The position numbers were made by a program, and so were the translations under genes. From Cryphonectria parasitica EP155 (taxonomy: Eukaryota; Ascomycota; Sordariomycetes; Diaporthales; Cryphonectriaceae), in the NCBI RefSeq assembly GCF_011745365.1, contig NW_024468915.1, forward strand, positions 62,001 to 126,000: DNA of 64,000 nt, given 5' to 3'. Numbering within the stretch: position 1 is the stretch's first letter; each line of letters opens with the position of its first letter. Below, piece after piece: positions 44,043-56,550 of this stretch. The notes under the pieces were generated by a model. It was not told where the DNA came from and did not search any database. It was given only the letters and a program-made list of their open reading frames with translations.

Positions 44043-44775
44043 GATGAGGGTTAAGGGATGATTGATGGTAGTATCATAGACGCGAAGTAATGATAGAAAC
44101 GAAACCTCGAGAGGGTCTTGGAATAATGTGTATGGAAGACAGCCCGAGACCGTTAGAGCACATGAATAGAGGATTTGTCTCTGCGTTCTGCGTAACAATT
44201 ACCTGGAGGTTCGTAGTTATGGCGGCACGAAATGTCCAAAACTCAATGATAGCGAGCTGGTTGTCTTCCCAACGGACGAAATTTAAGGTCGCCAGTGTAC
44301 CGCGAAGAGAGCTCGTCCGCTGTACAACACCGCTACTACAGCAGCACATAGGCCATGCTTCTGCATCATCCGGATCAAAAGGAATACTGCAGATCCTATG
44401 ACGCCGCTATGATGGTTTGTGTCACTCCCAGATGGGAGAGAACATTATGTAATTGTGTCTTACCTCTTCCAATGTTGGCCTGTGCGACGGCAGCTCGGCT
44501 TCGATAGGCTTTCACTGGCCAGCTGGCGTTTCAAGCTGGATGCAGAGGGTTGGTAATAATATTGGCCAGTCATTCAAAAAACCAAAACCAAAAACAAAAC
44601 CCTGCCGTCTGATACTCACGGAGCAACGCAAGAATTATCTCTTGACCTTGCCTGCCTGTGCACTGACAGCAATCGAAATCTCGCAGGAAAACATCCCAGC
44701 GTCATAGATAGGCCGACAAAGTTTCCAGACGTCTTCAACAGTTGAGCGAACACAAGAGCCGAACCAGTCGTACCT
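44043..44775. other. Intergenic region upstream of FAD monooxygenase
   Basis: Separates two plus-strand genes. It holds the 3' flank of the DUF3433 gene and the promoter of the monooxygenase. No further gene is recognised. Confidence 0.5.
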
Positions 44776-46077
44776 ATGGCTTTCAAGATCCTTATCAATG
44801 GAGCGGGCGTCGCAGGCACGGCTTTGGCTGCCATGCTCCTCTCCTCGCCTGTACGCGCCGCCGCCTACGCCATCACAGTGGTCGAGCGTGCCCCAGCACT
44901 GCGCACTGGCGGGCAGCAAGTCGACCTGCGAGCGCAGGGAATCCCAATTATGCAGCGTATCGGCCTGCTGCCGGCCATCAGGGCACGGTGCGCAGTGGAG
45001 GAAGGGCTCGCGCTCGTCGACACCCACGGTAGCTTCAGGGCGCTGCTGGGAAAGAACAAGACGGGCAGAGGCCGTCAGGCTCTGACAAGCGAGCTCGAGA
45101 TTATGCGTGGTGAGCTGGTGGATGTGCTGTACCAGAAGAGCCTCGAGCTGGCTGCCAAGGGGCGGAAGCCGCAGGAGGCGTTACAATACGGATTCGGCAA
45201 ATTCGCGACGGAGATGCACCAGCACAGGGACGGTGTCGATGTTGTATTTTCGGATGGCTCGAGAAGCAAGTTCGATTTGGTTGTTGGGGCCGACGGCCTG
45301 CGTTCTAGCACGCGTAGGATGGCTTTTGGTGCTCAGGAGGACCAGAGCACGTTTGCCTCTCTGGGTGTATACATGGCCTTGTTCAACATCCCGAGAGATG
45401 CCGCAGAGAACCAGCCCGAGATCGCCAAGATGTACAATGCCCCCGGCAGACGGTCCATCGCTACTCGTACTGGAGACCAGCCTCTCACACAGGTAGTCTT
45501 GAGCATCATGCATCCTAGTCGGAACTTGATCGGGTCCATGACAAAGGGCATTGACGAGCAGAAGGCGGCGTGGGCTGAGGCTTTTAGAGGGGCCGGGTGG
45601 AAGACGGATCAGCTATTGGACAACATGCTCAACAATGCCGACTTCTTTTACGCGTACGAGTCGGCCCAGATCAAGTTGGATCACTGGCACGATGGCCGCA
45701 TAGCGCTTCTGGGAGATGCCGGGTACTGCCCTAGCCCAAACTCAGGACTAGGCACGACAGGTGCCCTTGTCGGAGCCTTCGTCCTAGCAGGAGAGCTGGC
45801 TAAGCAGCGCGAAGGCGATGTAGGCGCTGCGCTCCGGGGCTACGAGACTGTGTTGAAGCCTTTCGTTACCGAAATGCAGAAGCTACCCCCTGGTATACCG
45901 AGACTGTTCTACTACGAGACGCAGGCCGGGATCTGGCTCATGCATAGGATCATGGGAGCGCTCGTCGGATTGAAGATCGACAAGCTGCTCTACAGGTCTT
46001 TGCCTGAAGCGCAGGGGGACTGGGAGGTGCCAGATTATCCGCAGCTAGAGGTCGAAGGCGGAAGACAGTGCATCTGA
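44776..46077 (+). CDS. FAD-dependent monooxygenase (aromatic hydroxylase type)
   Basis: Single exon, 433 residues. Group A flavoprotein monooxygenase fold: the dinucleotide-binding GAGVAG (9-14) near the N terminus, GGQQVDLR, the middle GADGLRSSTR (DG motif) and LLGDAGYCPSPNSGLGTTGAL (GD motif, binding FAD ribityl and pyrophosphate). These enzymes use NAD(P)H and O2 to hydroxylate aromatic or polyketide substrates; some inactivate antibiotics. A hydrophobic C-terminal part (IWLMHRIMGALVGLKI) may contact membrane or substrate. The substrate cannot be read from sequence. It is convergent with a DHA2-type exporter gene 430 bp downstream, which suggests modification plus export of a xenobiotic or metabolite, though no biosynthetic backbone gene is in the window. 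Confidence 0.9.
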   Translation: MAFKILINGAGVAGTALAAMLLSSPVRAAAYAITVVERAPALRTGGQQVDLRAQGIPIMQRIGLLPAIRARCAVEEGLALVDTHGSFRALLGKNKTGRGRQALTSELEIMRGELVDVLYQKSLELAAKGRKPQEALQYGFGKFATEMHQHRDGVDVVFSDGSRSKFDLVVGADGLRSSTRRMAFGAQEDQSTFASLGVYMALFNIPRDAAENQPEIAKMYNAPGRRSIATRTGDQPLTQVVLSIMHPSRNLIGSMTKGIDEQKAAWAEAFRGAGWKTDQLLDNMLNNADFFYAYESAQIKLDHWHDGRIALLGDAGYCPSPNSGLGTTGALVGAFVLAGELAKQREGDVGAALRGYETVLKPFVTEMQKLPPGIPRLFYYETQAGIWLMHRIMGALVGLKIDKLLYRSLPEAQGDWEVPDYPQLEVEGGRQCI

Positions 46078-46510
46078 CGTGTCTAAAGCGAGAGGCTGCG
46101 TGGGCTCTAGACTCGTTCGTCTCTGCCTGAGATAATATGAATAAACAGCTCGCTGGAGCTCGATGAAACACCTAACTATTCTAAATTGGACGCTGAGTGG
46201 CGTTGGTCAAATCTATAATACACAAATCCGGCTCTCTAAGTGTCCGGTAGGACCCTAATTATGTGATGTCGCATGGCCATAACTCCTATCTCGCCGCGCT
46301 GACGCATGCACCATTCTTCTTAGCACCTAACATTAGGATTAATTAAGTCTTGAGCCTGCCACTTTCTCCACCACCTCCAGTATTAGCAGGCACTGCTCTC
46401 AACATACTATCCGCCAAGAGCCTGCTCGGCCATCGCCGCAAAAACCTCACCTTGGTCGCAACCCTCGCGCCTAGAAATCTCCTCTTGAGGTGCAGGCATC
46501 GCAACACGGT
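46078..46510. other. Convergent intergenic region
   Basis: Between the monooxygenase and MFS transporter 3' ends. No gene or RNA is recognised. Confidence 0.5.
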
Positions 46511-48842
46511 CTATTCCTCGCCCTTGGGAGCAGTATGCACGGTGGCAGAGCCTCCTGTTGAGGCCGTCACGGATGTTTTCCTGCCTTCCTGTACCACCGC
46601 CTCCTCCTCGTCGGCGGTCTTGACAGGAGTTGATTCTGGGTTGCCGGCTTCTCCTGGGGCCTTCAACATCTCCTGGCCGTTCGCCTGGGTTCCTTCCTTC
46701 CCAGCAGGGGATGGACCACCCTTCTTCTTGACAGTACGCCATTCCATAGCAAGGGCGCCCGGGATAGCGAGGCAGGCCATACACATGGCGACCACGAAGA
46801 CGGTACGCAATGATCCATTATATGCCTCGAGTGCCGCAGAGCGGTTCTGGTTGTTCAGGCTGTCGAGGAAGTCCGTGGCACCGGTGTCTTGAACGGGGAC
46901 GGAACCAAGGCCCGGGACCTTGGCGAGCCGGGTTCGCAGTTGGTTGTCAAAAACGTTCTGTCCGACCGAGACGAAGACTGCGCTGAATAGTGTTTGCCTG
47001 AGACGAGAAAGCGGAAGGGTGGCGTGTCAACACGAAGCAGCCAATATCTCATCTTACGACAGGTAGCACTGTCTTCTACATAGAGAGAGAGGGGGAGGAG
47101 GGGATATGTATGGATGACTCACCCGAAGAACATGAGCGATGCACCAATAGCCACGTCCTGCTTCGGCAGCACCGTCTGTGCCGCCATATTAGGAGCCTGT
47201 GAGACGAAGCCGAGGCCAAATCCGTACAGGACCTGATATCCGACCCATTGACCCTCCGAGGCATGAACCCCGAGGGTACACAGCAGACCAGCACCAACAG
47301 CAGCAACGCAACAGCCGAATATAAAGGATGGCGTGTAGTATCCGGTATAGGAAACCAGCTGACCGTTTGCAAGCGCCATAGCAGCAATGGGTAGTACCAT
47401 GGCCAAGAGGTCTATACCGCTGGTGTTGGCAGACTTGCCCTGGATGGCCTGGAACCAGATTGGGAGGTAGTACACTGGAATATTTTTTCCCCTAGCATCA
47501 GAACGAGAACATTACTGCTACCAAATGTTGAGTAGGGCACTGACAGAATATGGTTTGGTGTGCTCCGCAGCATAAGCTTGACCAGAAGCCTGCGGCGATG
47601 CTGCGCTGCACAAAGACGCGCGGCGGCATGATGGCCTGGTCTGGGAGCCATACCTGGACCAAGATGAAGCCGATCAAGAGCAGAAAGGCGACGACGAATA
47701 GGCCAATAATACGTCCATCACCCCACTGCCACCCCGAACCAGTCAGCTTCAGCAGGCACCGAGTATATAGAATGCGCATGTATACATGTGTGTATGCATC
47801 TGCAGAATCGTTCAATCACAGACTTACAGAATACGTAGTGCCACCCCATTGTAGGACGAGACAGAGACAAATGATGCCGGGAACGAGGCAGACGAAGCCC
47901 AGGGCGTTGACCTGTCGTATCCTCTCCTTGAAAGGCACGTTGGAGCCCGGGTGATCGGGCAGGTGGAGGAAGAAAAACAACAACACCATGATCACACCTC
48001 CAATTGGAACTGATACGGACGCGTCAGTCAAGACTGAGCCGTCTAGGCTGCCAACATTCAAGACTTACGGTTGATATAAAAGCACCATCTCCAGGTAACG
48101 TACGTTGTAAAAGCACCGCCGACAGTCGGCCCAAGTACTGAAGCGATGCCGAATATAGCACCGAAAACACCTTGATACTTGGGCCTTTTGTGAAGAGGGA
48201 CTGCATAGACAATAATAACCATCTGCAAGGTAGCAAGGTGTTAAGCCAGGTGACGGGGCAGCAGAGGGAGGACATTGACCTACAACCCCGGGGAGGATGC
48301 CGCCGGCTCCCAGGCCAGAGATAGCTCTCCCCCAGATGAAGGCAACCGAGTTGGGAGCTGCACCACAGAGGGCAGAGCCGGCCTCAAATACCAACAGAGA
48401 CGACAAGAAGGTCACTTTGACGGGGAGGAACTTGTAGAGCTTGCCAAACACAAGTTGAAAGGCACAATTCGTAAGCAGGTAGGCAGTTCCATACCAACCA
48501 ATATCGTCCTCGGAGTGGAAGTCATTGGTGATCTGAGGAATGGCGGTCGAGATGATGAGTTTATCCTGCCATGTTTACCTGTTAGTCAGGATCCCCAGTG
48601 AAGAGTAGGGGTGACGGGTGTGCTTGGAGTTTGTGGTCTGCCTGCACCACAGCGCTTCTGTGACGTACCAAGGATACTAAAAACATTGCTGAGAATGCGG
48701 ACAGCATGAGCAATACGAATTTGAGCCCCGTGGGCGCGTTGGTCTCGCCATCATTACCCTTTGCGTCTTGCTTCTCGTCCGTTTGTGGTTGTGCTGATAG
48801 TGGTGGAGGAGGTGTGGGCTGTTTGTCCTGCGGGGAGGCCAT
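46511..48842 (-). CDS. MFS transporter, DHA2 (14-helix) drug/toxin efflux type
   Basis: Seven exons, complement of 48842-48669, 48565-48284, 48222-48069, 48009-47828, 47725-47545, 47474-47123 and 46997-46511, give 603 residues. A hydrophilic Pro-rich N terminus leads to helix 1, then [20 protein letters not shown] and [12 protein letters not shown], signatures of fungal DHA2 exporters. FGKLYKFLP (motif A region), [12 protein letters not shown] (helix 4 Arg) and the antiporter motif C region [15 protein letters not shown] are present, then [13 protein letters not shown]. About 14 helices are visible. The C-terminal tail is hydrophilic and charged ([20 protein letters not shown]). Proton-driven export across the plasma membrane is expected; the substrate is unknown. 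Intron 2 could use GTTGTA or GTAGGT; the latter fits family spacing better. Confidence 0.9.
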
Positions 48843-51616
48843 CTTGATACAGAGGGCACGCACGATACAGGACTGAACAAGGTGGCGTGAAAGGCAGGCT
48901 TCGATGGCGGCGAAAAGATGGAAAGAAGCCTGAGGAAGACTCAGAAAGTGCGAAGTGTAAAGAAAGGGCGTTTGGTGTGTTGTGAATTCCCTGAAATAAA
49001 GGATAAGGCTCGGATGGATTTTGAGGTTCGGGCCTTTGATTGTCCCGTAATGAGGTTACACAAAAGAAAAGAAAAAATGAGAAATGAAAGTGCAAGACCC
49101 GAGTGGCTTTAACAGGCGGGAAACGCTCTAGTTGCAGACCGCGCATGTCTTACCTTTGTTCTCAGAGGCTTCGCCGCATAGCTACTGTCATAAGTGACGT
49201 CGCCTGTACTTAGATTCCAGTCTCAGCTGGCCTCCCGATTCGAAAGTGCGTTTTGGGACTTTTTCATTCTTCCATTTTCCCCACCGAGCTCTTTGTCTCA
49301 CATGTGTGTGTTAAACAGTCCGGCTTCCGGGATTTGCCCAGATTGACACTAACGCAAAAAGGGCATAACAAGGGATAAAATTAGCTGGCGATGTAAATGA
49401 CAGAGAACTTTGGTTCTTTCAGTATTCACTTATCAGACTATTAGAGCTGATCAACAAGTGTTCTGCATCCCTGATATTCTCTGGAACCTTGATCAAATGA
49501 CCTTGAGAATGTAATTTCTGAGGAAATTTCGAGGATGAACATGAATCTGTCAAGTTCTTTAGTCTCACTCGTCATACTTTCTGCCTCTGGACGAGCTCGA
49601 CCTGCAGTGTGCTGCAGTAACCTGGGTGCACGATCATTGCTACGTATATATGGGTTGCTTATCCTGGAACACAGGCTCGCTATTATCGTCATATTCTTTG
49701 CAAACTCATAGAGTGCCAATGCATAAGCCGTGATGATATCCTGCTGAAGTTTGACTCAGCGCATGCTGATGGATGAGTGACAATTAATCTGCGCCGCCCC
49801 AATCCACCACTATTTCCCGCAGTTTCAGCCCAGAGACCTGAGTACTGAACGGAACCAACATTTGTTTTTATAACTATGACAATCTTGGTAATGCTGATCG
49901 TGATCCTCATTTACTGCTATAAGCCTCATTCTCGAACTCCTTCAAGCTTTGACGCAAGCGTTCGTGATCCCACTTCATAGAATCTAGGTATAGCTTTTTG
50001 TTGTATCAATGAATGTCAATGGTATCTTAGTCGGTGAAGTTGCTCGATGGGATGATCTTGTAAGTTCTCAGATCATCAGCCAGAGTGAGGTTCTTGTTGC
50101 TCTTGTGTTAAGCGATGACCTCTCTTGATTTGAGTATATAGTCTATCTTTCGAGTCCCTGTATCGGGCGGTGATAGTCAAAATAGAACCGGGGGTCTCAA
50201 TTGTTGGATCCTTAGAATGTAACTATGAAATGTACGGCCAAACGCTGAAAGAAATGGCCGACAGGGGGTCGTTTACGAAGGGGCCTGTTACTATTCTCGT
50301 GAAGGAGAACAAACAGTGACAGGGAAGGACGACGATGATGGTATTATTGACAGCAAAGAATGCAAAGATCTCATACACACACACATATGGCTTAGGCAGG
50401 GAAATGTGGAAAAGAGCAAGGCATCACCGTATGTAGAGCCAGCGTCTCTCCAGTAGTCAGCGGCAAGGCTGGTATCTCGAGCCATTGTGCGTCTTGGACA
50501 GAGCTGTGCTCATACCAGGGCGATGAGTATCGTCTCCCCACCTTAAAACTTTGCACCGATGATATCAGGGCGACTTCAGACTGGTTGCGCGAGCGGGGAT
50601 TTGAGGGAGGGGAATGTGGCAGCATGAGGATTGCGATGATATGGCAGGCTCCCTGTAGAAGGTGACAATCGGTGGAAGGAGGACAAAAGGGCCGATTCAA
50701 CCATCTTGTACCACCCCAGTCTGATTCATTGATTCTTTATGGAAGATTATGGTTGTTTCAGACTTGGTGCGGGAGATTACCCCGAAGCACCTTGTTCAGT
50801 TGAGCATGGGATGACAATAGACCGATATACCTTGCTGACTGAACCTTCCTGGAAGATACTGTTCTGAGTGGGAGCATTTCTTTACCTAAGATTAGCTCTC
50901 GTCAGAAGCCTTGCAGCGCCACAGATCATAGCAATCGACTCCCGCAAGTATTAATGAATGACTATGGGCAGAGTTCGTACTCAGATACTCCAGCTGAGCT
51001 TACCGTAGAGTGGAATCTTGCATCGGTTGCTTTCAAGTATTTCAATTTCTGTTATAAAGCGTAGTGGCTTTGACTGAGTGATATTTCCTGTCAGTAGGCC
51101 AGAACTATCGTCTGTTAGATAGGTTTATTATGGGCAGTACGACTGGTTGTAACTGGTCAAGTCTTTTCGTGATCTCTCATCATAAATGAGAGTAATTCTG
51201 CCGGTAAGAGAAACAAAGCCTATATTTTTTACGGCGAAATCTTCAGTCATGAAACTTTTTTGGCGATACTGTTCTGTCTTGACAGCCCTCTCGTCATCTC
51301 ATCGGGTGGGCTTTTTGTACAACATGGGTTGTCTACTATTATACACCTGAATAAACTTCTTTGAAACTCTCCTGCATCGCTAAATCACTGAAGAAGATGC
51401 GAAATATGTACCAGATACTATGCCCGTAGATGTTTTTGAAGCTTACACCGCTATAATAATCAACCCGGCGACGTGGAAGCCACTTAGATGCAGTTTGTGG
51501 CCTATGTTTTCGCCTCGAAGTAATTTATGTCATACTAATTTCAGTAAAAGAGTCGATATTCCGTCCTGTAGGTACAGATACGATCCTAGTTGTATTTCAG
51601 TATTTATAGGCAATGT
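48843..51616. other. Gene-poor 2.8-kb region
   Basis: Holds the promoter of the MFS gene on its left. Frames are short and unlike known proteins; from about 49400 to 51600 composition becomes more AT-rich, with no repeat or RNA gene that I can recognise. Confidence 0.45.
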
Positions 51617-52975
51617 TCATCTATGATACGGGCCACATGTTCCCTTCACGACCATCCATGCTTCGTCAAAGGCTTTCACTAATTCGTCCGGCAATGCACC
51701 GTTCTCTAGACTTGTCAGGTTCGTTTCCAGCTGTTTTGCACTGCTTGCGCCAACGATGATCGCATCAAGGCCGTCATCCTTCAACGAGCTGTGGTGGCTT
51801 AGCCATCTGAGTGCCGCCTCGGAAGTTGTCAGGCCTAGCTTTTGTGCTACCGGTCTTACTATGTCCAGAGCAGCAAAACAAGATTCATTCCAATACATTC
51901 CACGAAAGCCCCGCCCTTGCGCCTTGGCTGGATCGAACCGGCTGCCCGGCTCGTGTTGAGTGGTATCACGCTCGTACTTGTCCGTCAGCATCCCACCAGC
52001 CAGGGGACTGAAGGCATAGAAGGCGATCCCATAGGCTCGGAGGCAAGGGAATAGTTCCGGCTCAGCCGAGCGTTGAAGTGCGTTGTAGGACCCCTGGTAG
52101 ACATCCGGCATCTTCCAGCCATTTTGGATACACAATTCCTAGCAGTCACACAAGGAGAGTCAGCTCTTAGCCCATTTCATCTAATGCTGATGATCATCAA
52201 GGACTATTTGTTCACTAGAGCAGCTTACGCAGATCTGAGCAACTTCCCATGCAGCATAGCTGCTGATCCCAAACCGCTTGAACAAGCCTGCCTTGTAGAG
52301 GTCGTTGACGGCCTGAAGAGTCTCTTTGTACGGCGTATCATGCTACAATCATACTAGAGAGTGAGCAGGTACCTCAAAAAATTCCGACAGAGAGAGTGGG
52401 GGATCTTTTCCGCCGGGGGGAGGGGGGGGGCCTCATACGTCTGGCATGTGCAGATACCACAAGTCGACCGTATCGGTCTGCAGCGCCTGAAGGCTGTCTG
52501 TGAGGCCTCGCTGAAGGTCTTTTGTCTTGTGCGAGTATGGGTTGGGTCCGGACCGGCGGGGGCTGAGCTTCGTGCCCATTACTATGTCACGTCCTTTCCA
52601 GTCTAGTTGGCCGAGAAGCTCCTCAGAGGCTCCGTAGATCCGTGCAGTGTCAACCTCGTTATACCCAGATTTCTGCAGCATGTCCAACATAATTGTGAAG
52701 TCTCTCAGGTCGTGCACACGGGCTACTTCAGTGCCTATAAAATGTATTTATCACAAATGAGTGTACTTTTTTCAACGCAGAGAGGAAAAGAGGAGGGGGT
52801 AGGAGTTTGAAAGTGGTGATTGGCAAAGGGAGGAAGCGTTGATGTAATGTGCTGAGGGCCGGCTACCTTTCTTGCCCAGCGTCATGGCGCCGAGTACTAT
52901 CTTGACTGTGGTCTTGCTTCCAAGGTCAGTGTTGGCGATATGAGCCACCCCACTGGAATTGGTACTGGAAGCCAT
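51617..52975 (-). CDS. Aldo-keto reductase, AKR7 (aflatoxin aldehyde reductase) type
   Basis: NADPH-dependent reductase of aldehydes and ketones. Exons complement of 52975-52867, 52734-52439, 52342-52229 and 52138-51617 give 346 residues, the usual AKR7 length. The catalytic tetrad is complete: Asp65 and Tyr70 in VDTARIYG, Lys92 in MGTKLSP and His132 in LWYLHMPD. FKRFGISSYAAWEV, YQGSYNALQR, FYAFSPLAGGMLT and GASSAKQLETN (cofactor phosphate binding) follow in order. I start at ATG 52975, where the fold begins; an in-frame ATG at 53230 would add 85 residues without domain features. Donors GTAGCC and GTATGA are weak but maintain the family sequence. Intron 2 contains G6-A-G9. Typical roles are detoxification of reactive dialdehydes. 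Confidence 0.9.
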
Positions 52976-54980
52976 AGTATTGAATGCAATTGATATTGGA
53001 TGAATATTCTGGTTGTTATGGTTCTGCTCACGCAGCTCTGCTTCCGAGGCTAGACCAGCCAGACTCTGGTCAGGTCTAAATAGTCCCGCTTTACAAGAAG
53101 CTCCGGGTTCCATATCCCGAGCATGTACATTTGAGCAGGTTATCGAACTCGAGTAAAGCCCGAAAATGTCATCAGCAAGTGTTGTTATCAACGAGATCCA
53201 CTCTTGACTTGTGTTACAATAGCTGCTCATTCATACTTTGGATCTCCGGGCCTTTATAAGCAGCCAAGATTACTGTTTGGGGCAATTCAGTAAAGACTTT
53301 TTCTTTATTTATTCCGGCATGTTTCTATGCGAAACATCATATTATCAGCCGAGTAATTTGAGCTGGTATTAAACAAACAACTAAGTGCGTTTCGGGACAT
53401 ACTCAAGCGTATTATAATACTGTCATTTTGCTGTGTGGCTCTTTTCAGAAGCGCAGTGCTTTGGAACGAGGACCAAAAAACTTTCGCAGAACATAGAAGC
53501 AGATGCATTCTGTATCATTGGAATATAAAGAGTTACTTAAGTAAATCCCTAAGTATTGTTCAAGCTGTTTACAAGCTGTTAACTGGAATACGCTTCGGGA
53601 TCTTTCCAATAACGCAACAACTAAGCCTACTAAATCGTCTGATATGTAAGTTTGTTAGAGTGTTTTTCGAGCATTTTCGGTATTATTCAGACTCAACGGT
53701 GAAAAGATCTTCTCGCCTTGCTACCAGAGCTCTCAATTCCACGAGGATATGCAGAGCAGGGGTTGGTCTACAAGTCCTTGGTTCGGTTGAAAGCGTTTCT
53801 CGGTGTCATGTTGGATGTATATTCCCCCCCCCCCCCAACCCAACGGGAGAATAAAAACTCCGCGGGAGAATTTTGGCTCGAACAATTGTAATCATTCCTC
53901 GGTCTTCTGGGCAGCTGAGAATTCACCCGACGTCGACGCCGCAGAGTAGCGGTCCAGTACCATTTAGACCCAAAGGGGGCAGCATATGAAGCAGCTGCGC
54001 ACTATTGCATCTCGCTAGAACCTGACTAAATGATTGCATTTGCGAGAACACTCATAGAAACGAGGGCAGTGACAAACACATTGCTGCCTGCTGTTTAGTA
54101 AATATTCACCTATCTAGACTCGTGGCTAGGACTAAGCTGGGCTATGAAGCTGCAGCTGCGCGCCGGAGTCTCGTTCACACAACAGCCCGAGATCTCCACG
54201 GCTTTTGTCCATCTCCCACAGTGTGGATAGTACGTACTACTATGGTTTCATACTGAAAGAAAAGTCACCCTGGTCGCGTACTTTGTGGCCCGTGCGTCTT
54301 GTGTGCTGCTGTACCCTCTTGATGGTATCCCGCCATTCAACTACATAGTACTGTACCTGGGGGCCGCAGCGAATAAAGCTCCACAGAACCTGGCCAGGGT
54401 ACCCAATATTACCCATCATACCATAGTAATTAACACCAGACGTCAGCCCACATTGACTATTAAATACTGGGGATCGTCTGCTCCTGTAATTGCTAGAATG
54501 GATAGTTATGAAGTTTAGCATGGTGTGGTGCTACTAGACTTAATTTCCTTGCAATCTCGGCTCGGCATTTACTGTTTCAGATTGGATTCGATGCTGCCTA
54601 CAGCACGTACTAAACCAACGGCTGCTGCCGATAGGGGAGCGACACGATCCTCCCAGTCGCTCAGGAGGCCAATATGTCGTATTGAATTGCTCTCACGCAT
54701 CCCAGTAGCATCTCCATAAAGCCCTGCTTAGAACTAGCAGAATCCCTCGTCGACACGCTGTGGGCATGGCTGACTATGTACGACCATATGGTAGGTTATG
54801 TTCATACATAAGCAAAGAACTCGTGCTCGCGCCGAAGGGCACGATGTGAACAAAGCACATTCCAATTATTGAGTATATCATGGCGCACGGGTGCAGACCT
54901 TCCCGTTGAAGCATGAGAGCATCAGTTTACCGTTCTTTACTATCTTCTTTATTTTTACTATTCAGTGTCTGTCTTTCAAG
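52976..54980. other. Divergent intergenic region
   Basis: Between the aldo-keto reductase (-) and the alginate-lyase-like gene (+). It has a TATA-like box at 53252-53260 and a C12 run at 53825-53836. Short frames, such as 53435-53854, are not recognised. No gene is supported. Confidence 0.45.
53252..53260 (-). promoter_or_regulatory. TATA-like box upstream of the aldo-keto reductase gene
   Basis: Reads CTTATAAAG on the minus strand, about 280 bp upstream of the chosen start codon. It lies only about 25 bp upstream of the earlier in-frame ATG at 53230, so transcripts starting from it may exclude that codon, which supports the start at 52975. Confidence 0.45.
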
Positions 54981-56550
54981 ATGGCAAGCCGATCCTTCAA
55001 CATGCCTCGTTCGTGTGTTTTCCTACTTCCTTTCTTTCAGTCTGTCGTATCATTCAACCACCCAGGTCTGCTGGTCACAGACTCAGAATTAGCCCGTGCG
55101 AAGATTAACATTGCTGCTGGTCTGGACCCCTGGCTGAGCTCATGGAACGAACTCACCAGCATTTCCTTCGCGGATGCTTCGTACCAAAGTAATGCTGTCA
55201 GCGCCATCTACCGGAGCGCGGACGGTGTTAATGCCGAAAACGGAGAGCTGTTGTGGCATGACATTGCTGCCGCTTTTGCCCTGGGCCTGCGCTGGAAGAT
55301 CTCAGGGAACGACTCCTATGCTGACACTGCCGGCTGGATTCTGACCTCGTGGGGGCAGACACTCACGACGCTTGGCGGTGGCGGATCGGACAAATACCTC
55401 ACCTCTGGTCTGCAAGGATACGAGCTGGCCAATGCTGCTGAGTTGCTGCGCGACTACGAACCCTTCGCTGCAAACTTGTCCATCGTTACCGACATGCTGC
55501 ACGATGTCTTCCTTCCACTCAACGAGTTGTTCCTCCGGCACGAGGATCCAGCTGAACACAATGTACTCCACTTCTTTGCCAACTGGGAACTTGCCAACAT
55601 TGCATCCATGATGGCCTTTGGCGTTCTCACGGACAACACTACAGCATGGGACTTCGCCGTGAACTATCTCAAAAACGGGACGGGAAATGGCGCGATCAAT
55701 CATGCGGTCACGAATCTTGTCGTGGAACCAGAAACGGGCAATCTCCTCGGCCAGGGTCAGGAGGAGGGTCGTGATCAAGGCCACTCCGTGCTTGACTTCC
55801 AACTCCTTGCAGCTATCGCTCAGCAGGCGTGGAACCAAGGCGAGGACCTCTTTGCCTTCAACAACAGCCGTATTCTCCAAGGGTGAGTGTTGAAACGAGC
55901 TCTGGAGTGAGCCGCGTACTAGACTAATCGGGAGATGATACAGTGCCGAATACTTTGCCCGGTACAACCTGGGTTACGACGTCCCCTTCGAGAACTACAC
56001 CAACGGTATAGTGAGCTATTCGACAATCAGCAACGCCTCCCGGGGAGCGACACGCCCAACATGGGAGCTGTTGTACAGCCATTATACTGGAGTCAAGGGG
56101 CTAGACGCGCCCTGGACAGCGGAGTACTTGAACTATACCCTCAACGCCTATGGAGGTTTTGAGGGAGGAGCAGGCTCATTGGGCGAGGGCTCGGGAAACT
56201 ACGACGGATTAGGATGGGGCTCGTTACTGTACCGTGGCGACACCGCTGCCACGCTCGCAAATAATACTGCCGCGTCTGCCTCCGCCCCGCTCACCAACAC
56301 TGCCACCACCCAGTCTTTGTCCGCCGCATCGACGAGGCAGGCTGTCCAGTCCGAGGCTACCAACCTATTGAGCGCCACCATACCAGCGTCCTCCGCCTCA
56401 CTTTCAGCCACGACATCACATACATCTGTCGTCACTCTGTCCACTTCAATGTTGATTGCAGCTTCGTCGTCTGGAAAGGAGACCATTGCGGCTTCTACAG
56501 CTACGGCCAAACACAACGGTGGCCACTGTCGCAGACAGAGACTCGAGTAG
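54981..56550 (+). CDS. Secreted alginate-lyase-domain polysaccharide lyase-like protein
   Basis: Exons 54981-55882 and 55944-56550 (donor GTGAGT) give 502 residues. A signal peptide (about 1-24) leads to FNHPGLLVTDSELARAK, the usual mature start of fungal alginate_lyase (PF05426) proteins. The all-helical barrel is recognisable by AAAFALGLRWKISGNDSYAD, SGLQGYELANAAELLR, NWELANIASMMAFGVL, the strongly kept EGRDQGHSVLDF, AWNQGEDLF, AEYFARYNLGYDVPF and the closing GLGWGSLLYRG. Relatives (PL38-like) act on polyuronates such as glucuronan by beta-elimination; the substrate here is not proven. A Ser/Thr/Ala-rich tail of about 120 residues follows, probably O-glycosylated, ending in basic residues without a GPI-type hydrophobic end. 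The ATG at 54981 has good context (CAAGATGGCA). Confidence 0.88.

Noticed and set aside
53435..53854. Plus-strand frame of 139 codons
   Set aside because: No homology that I recognise and it runs into a C homopolymer; probably chance.
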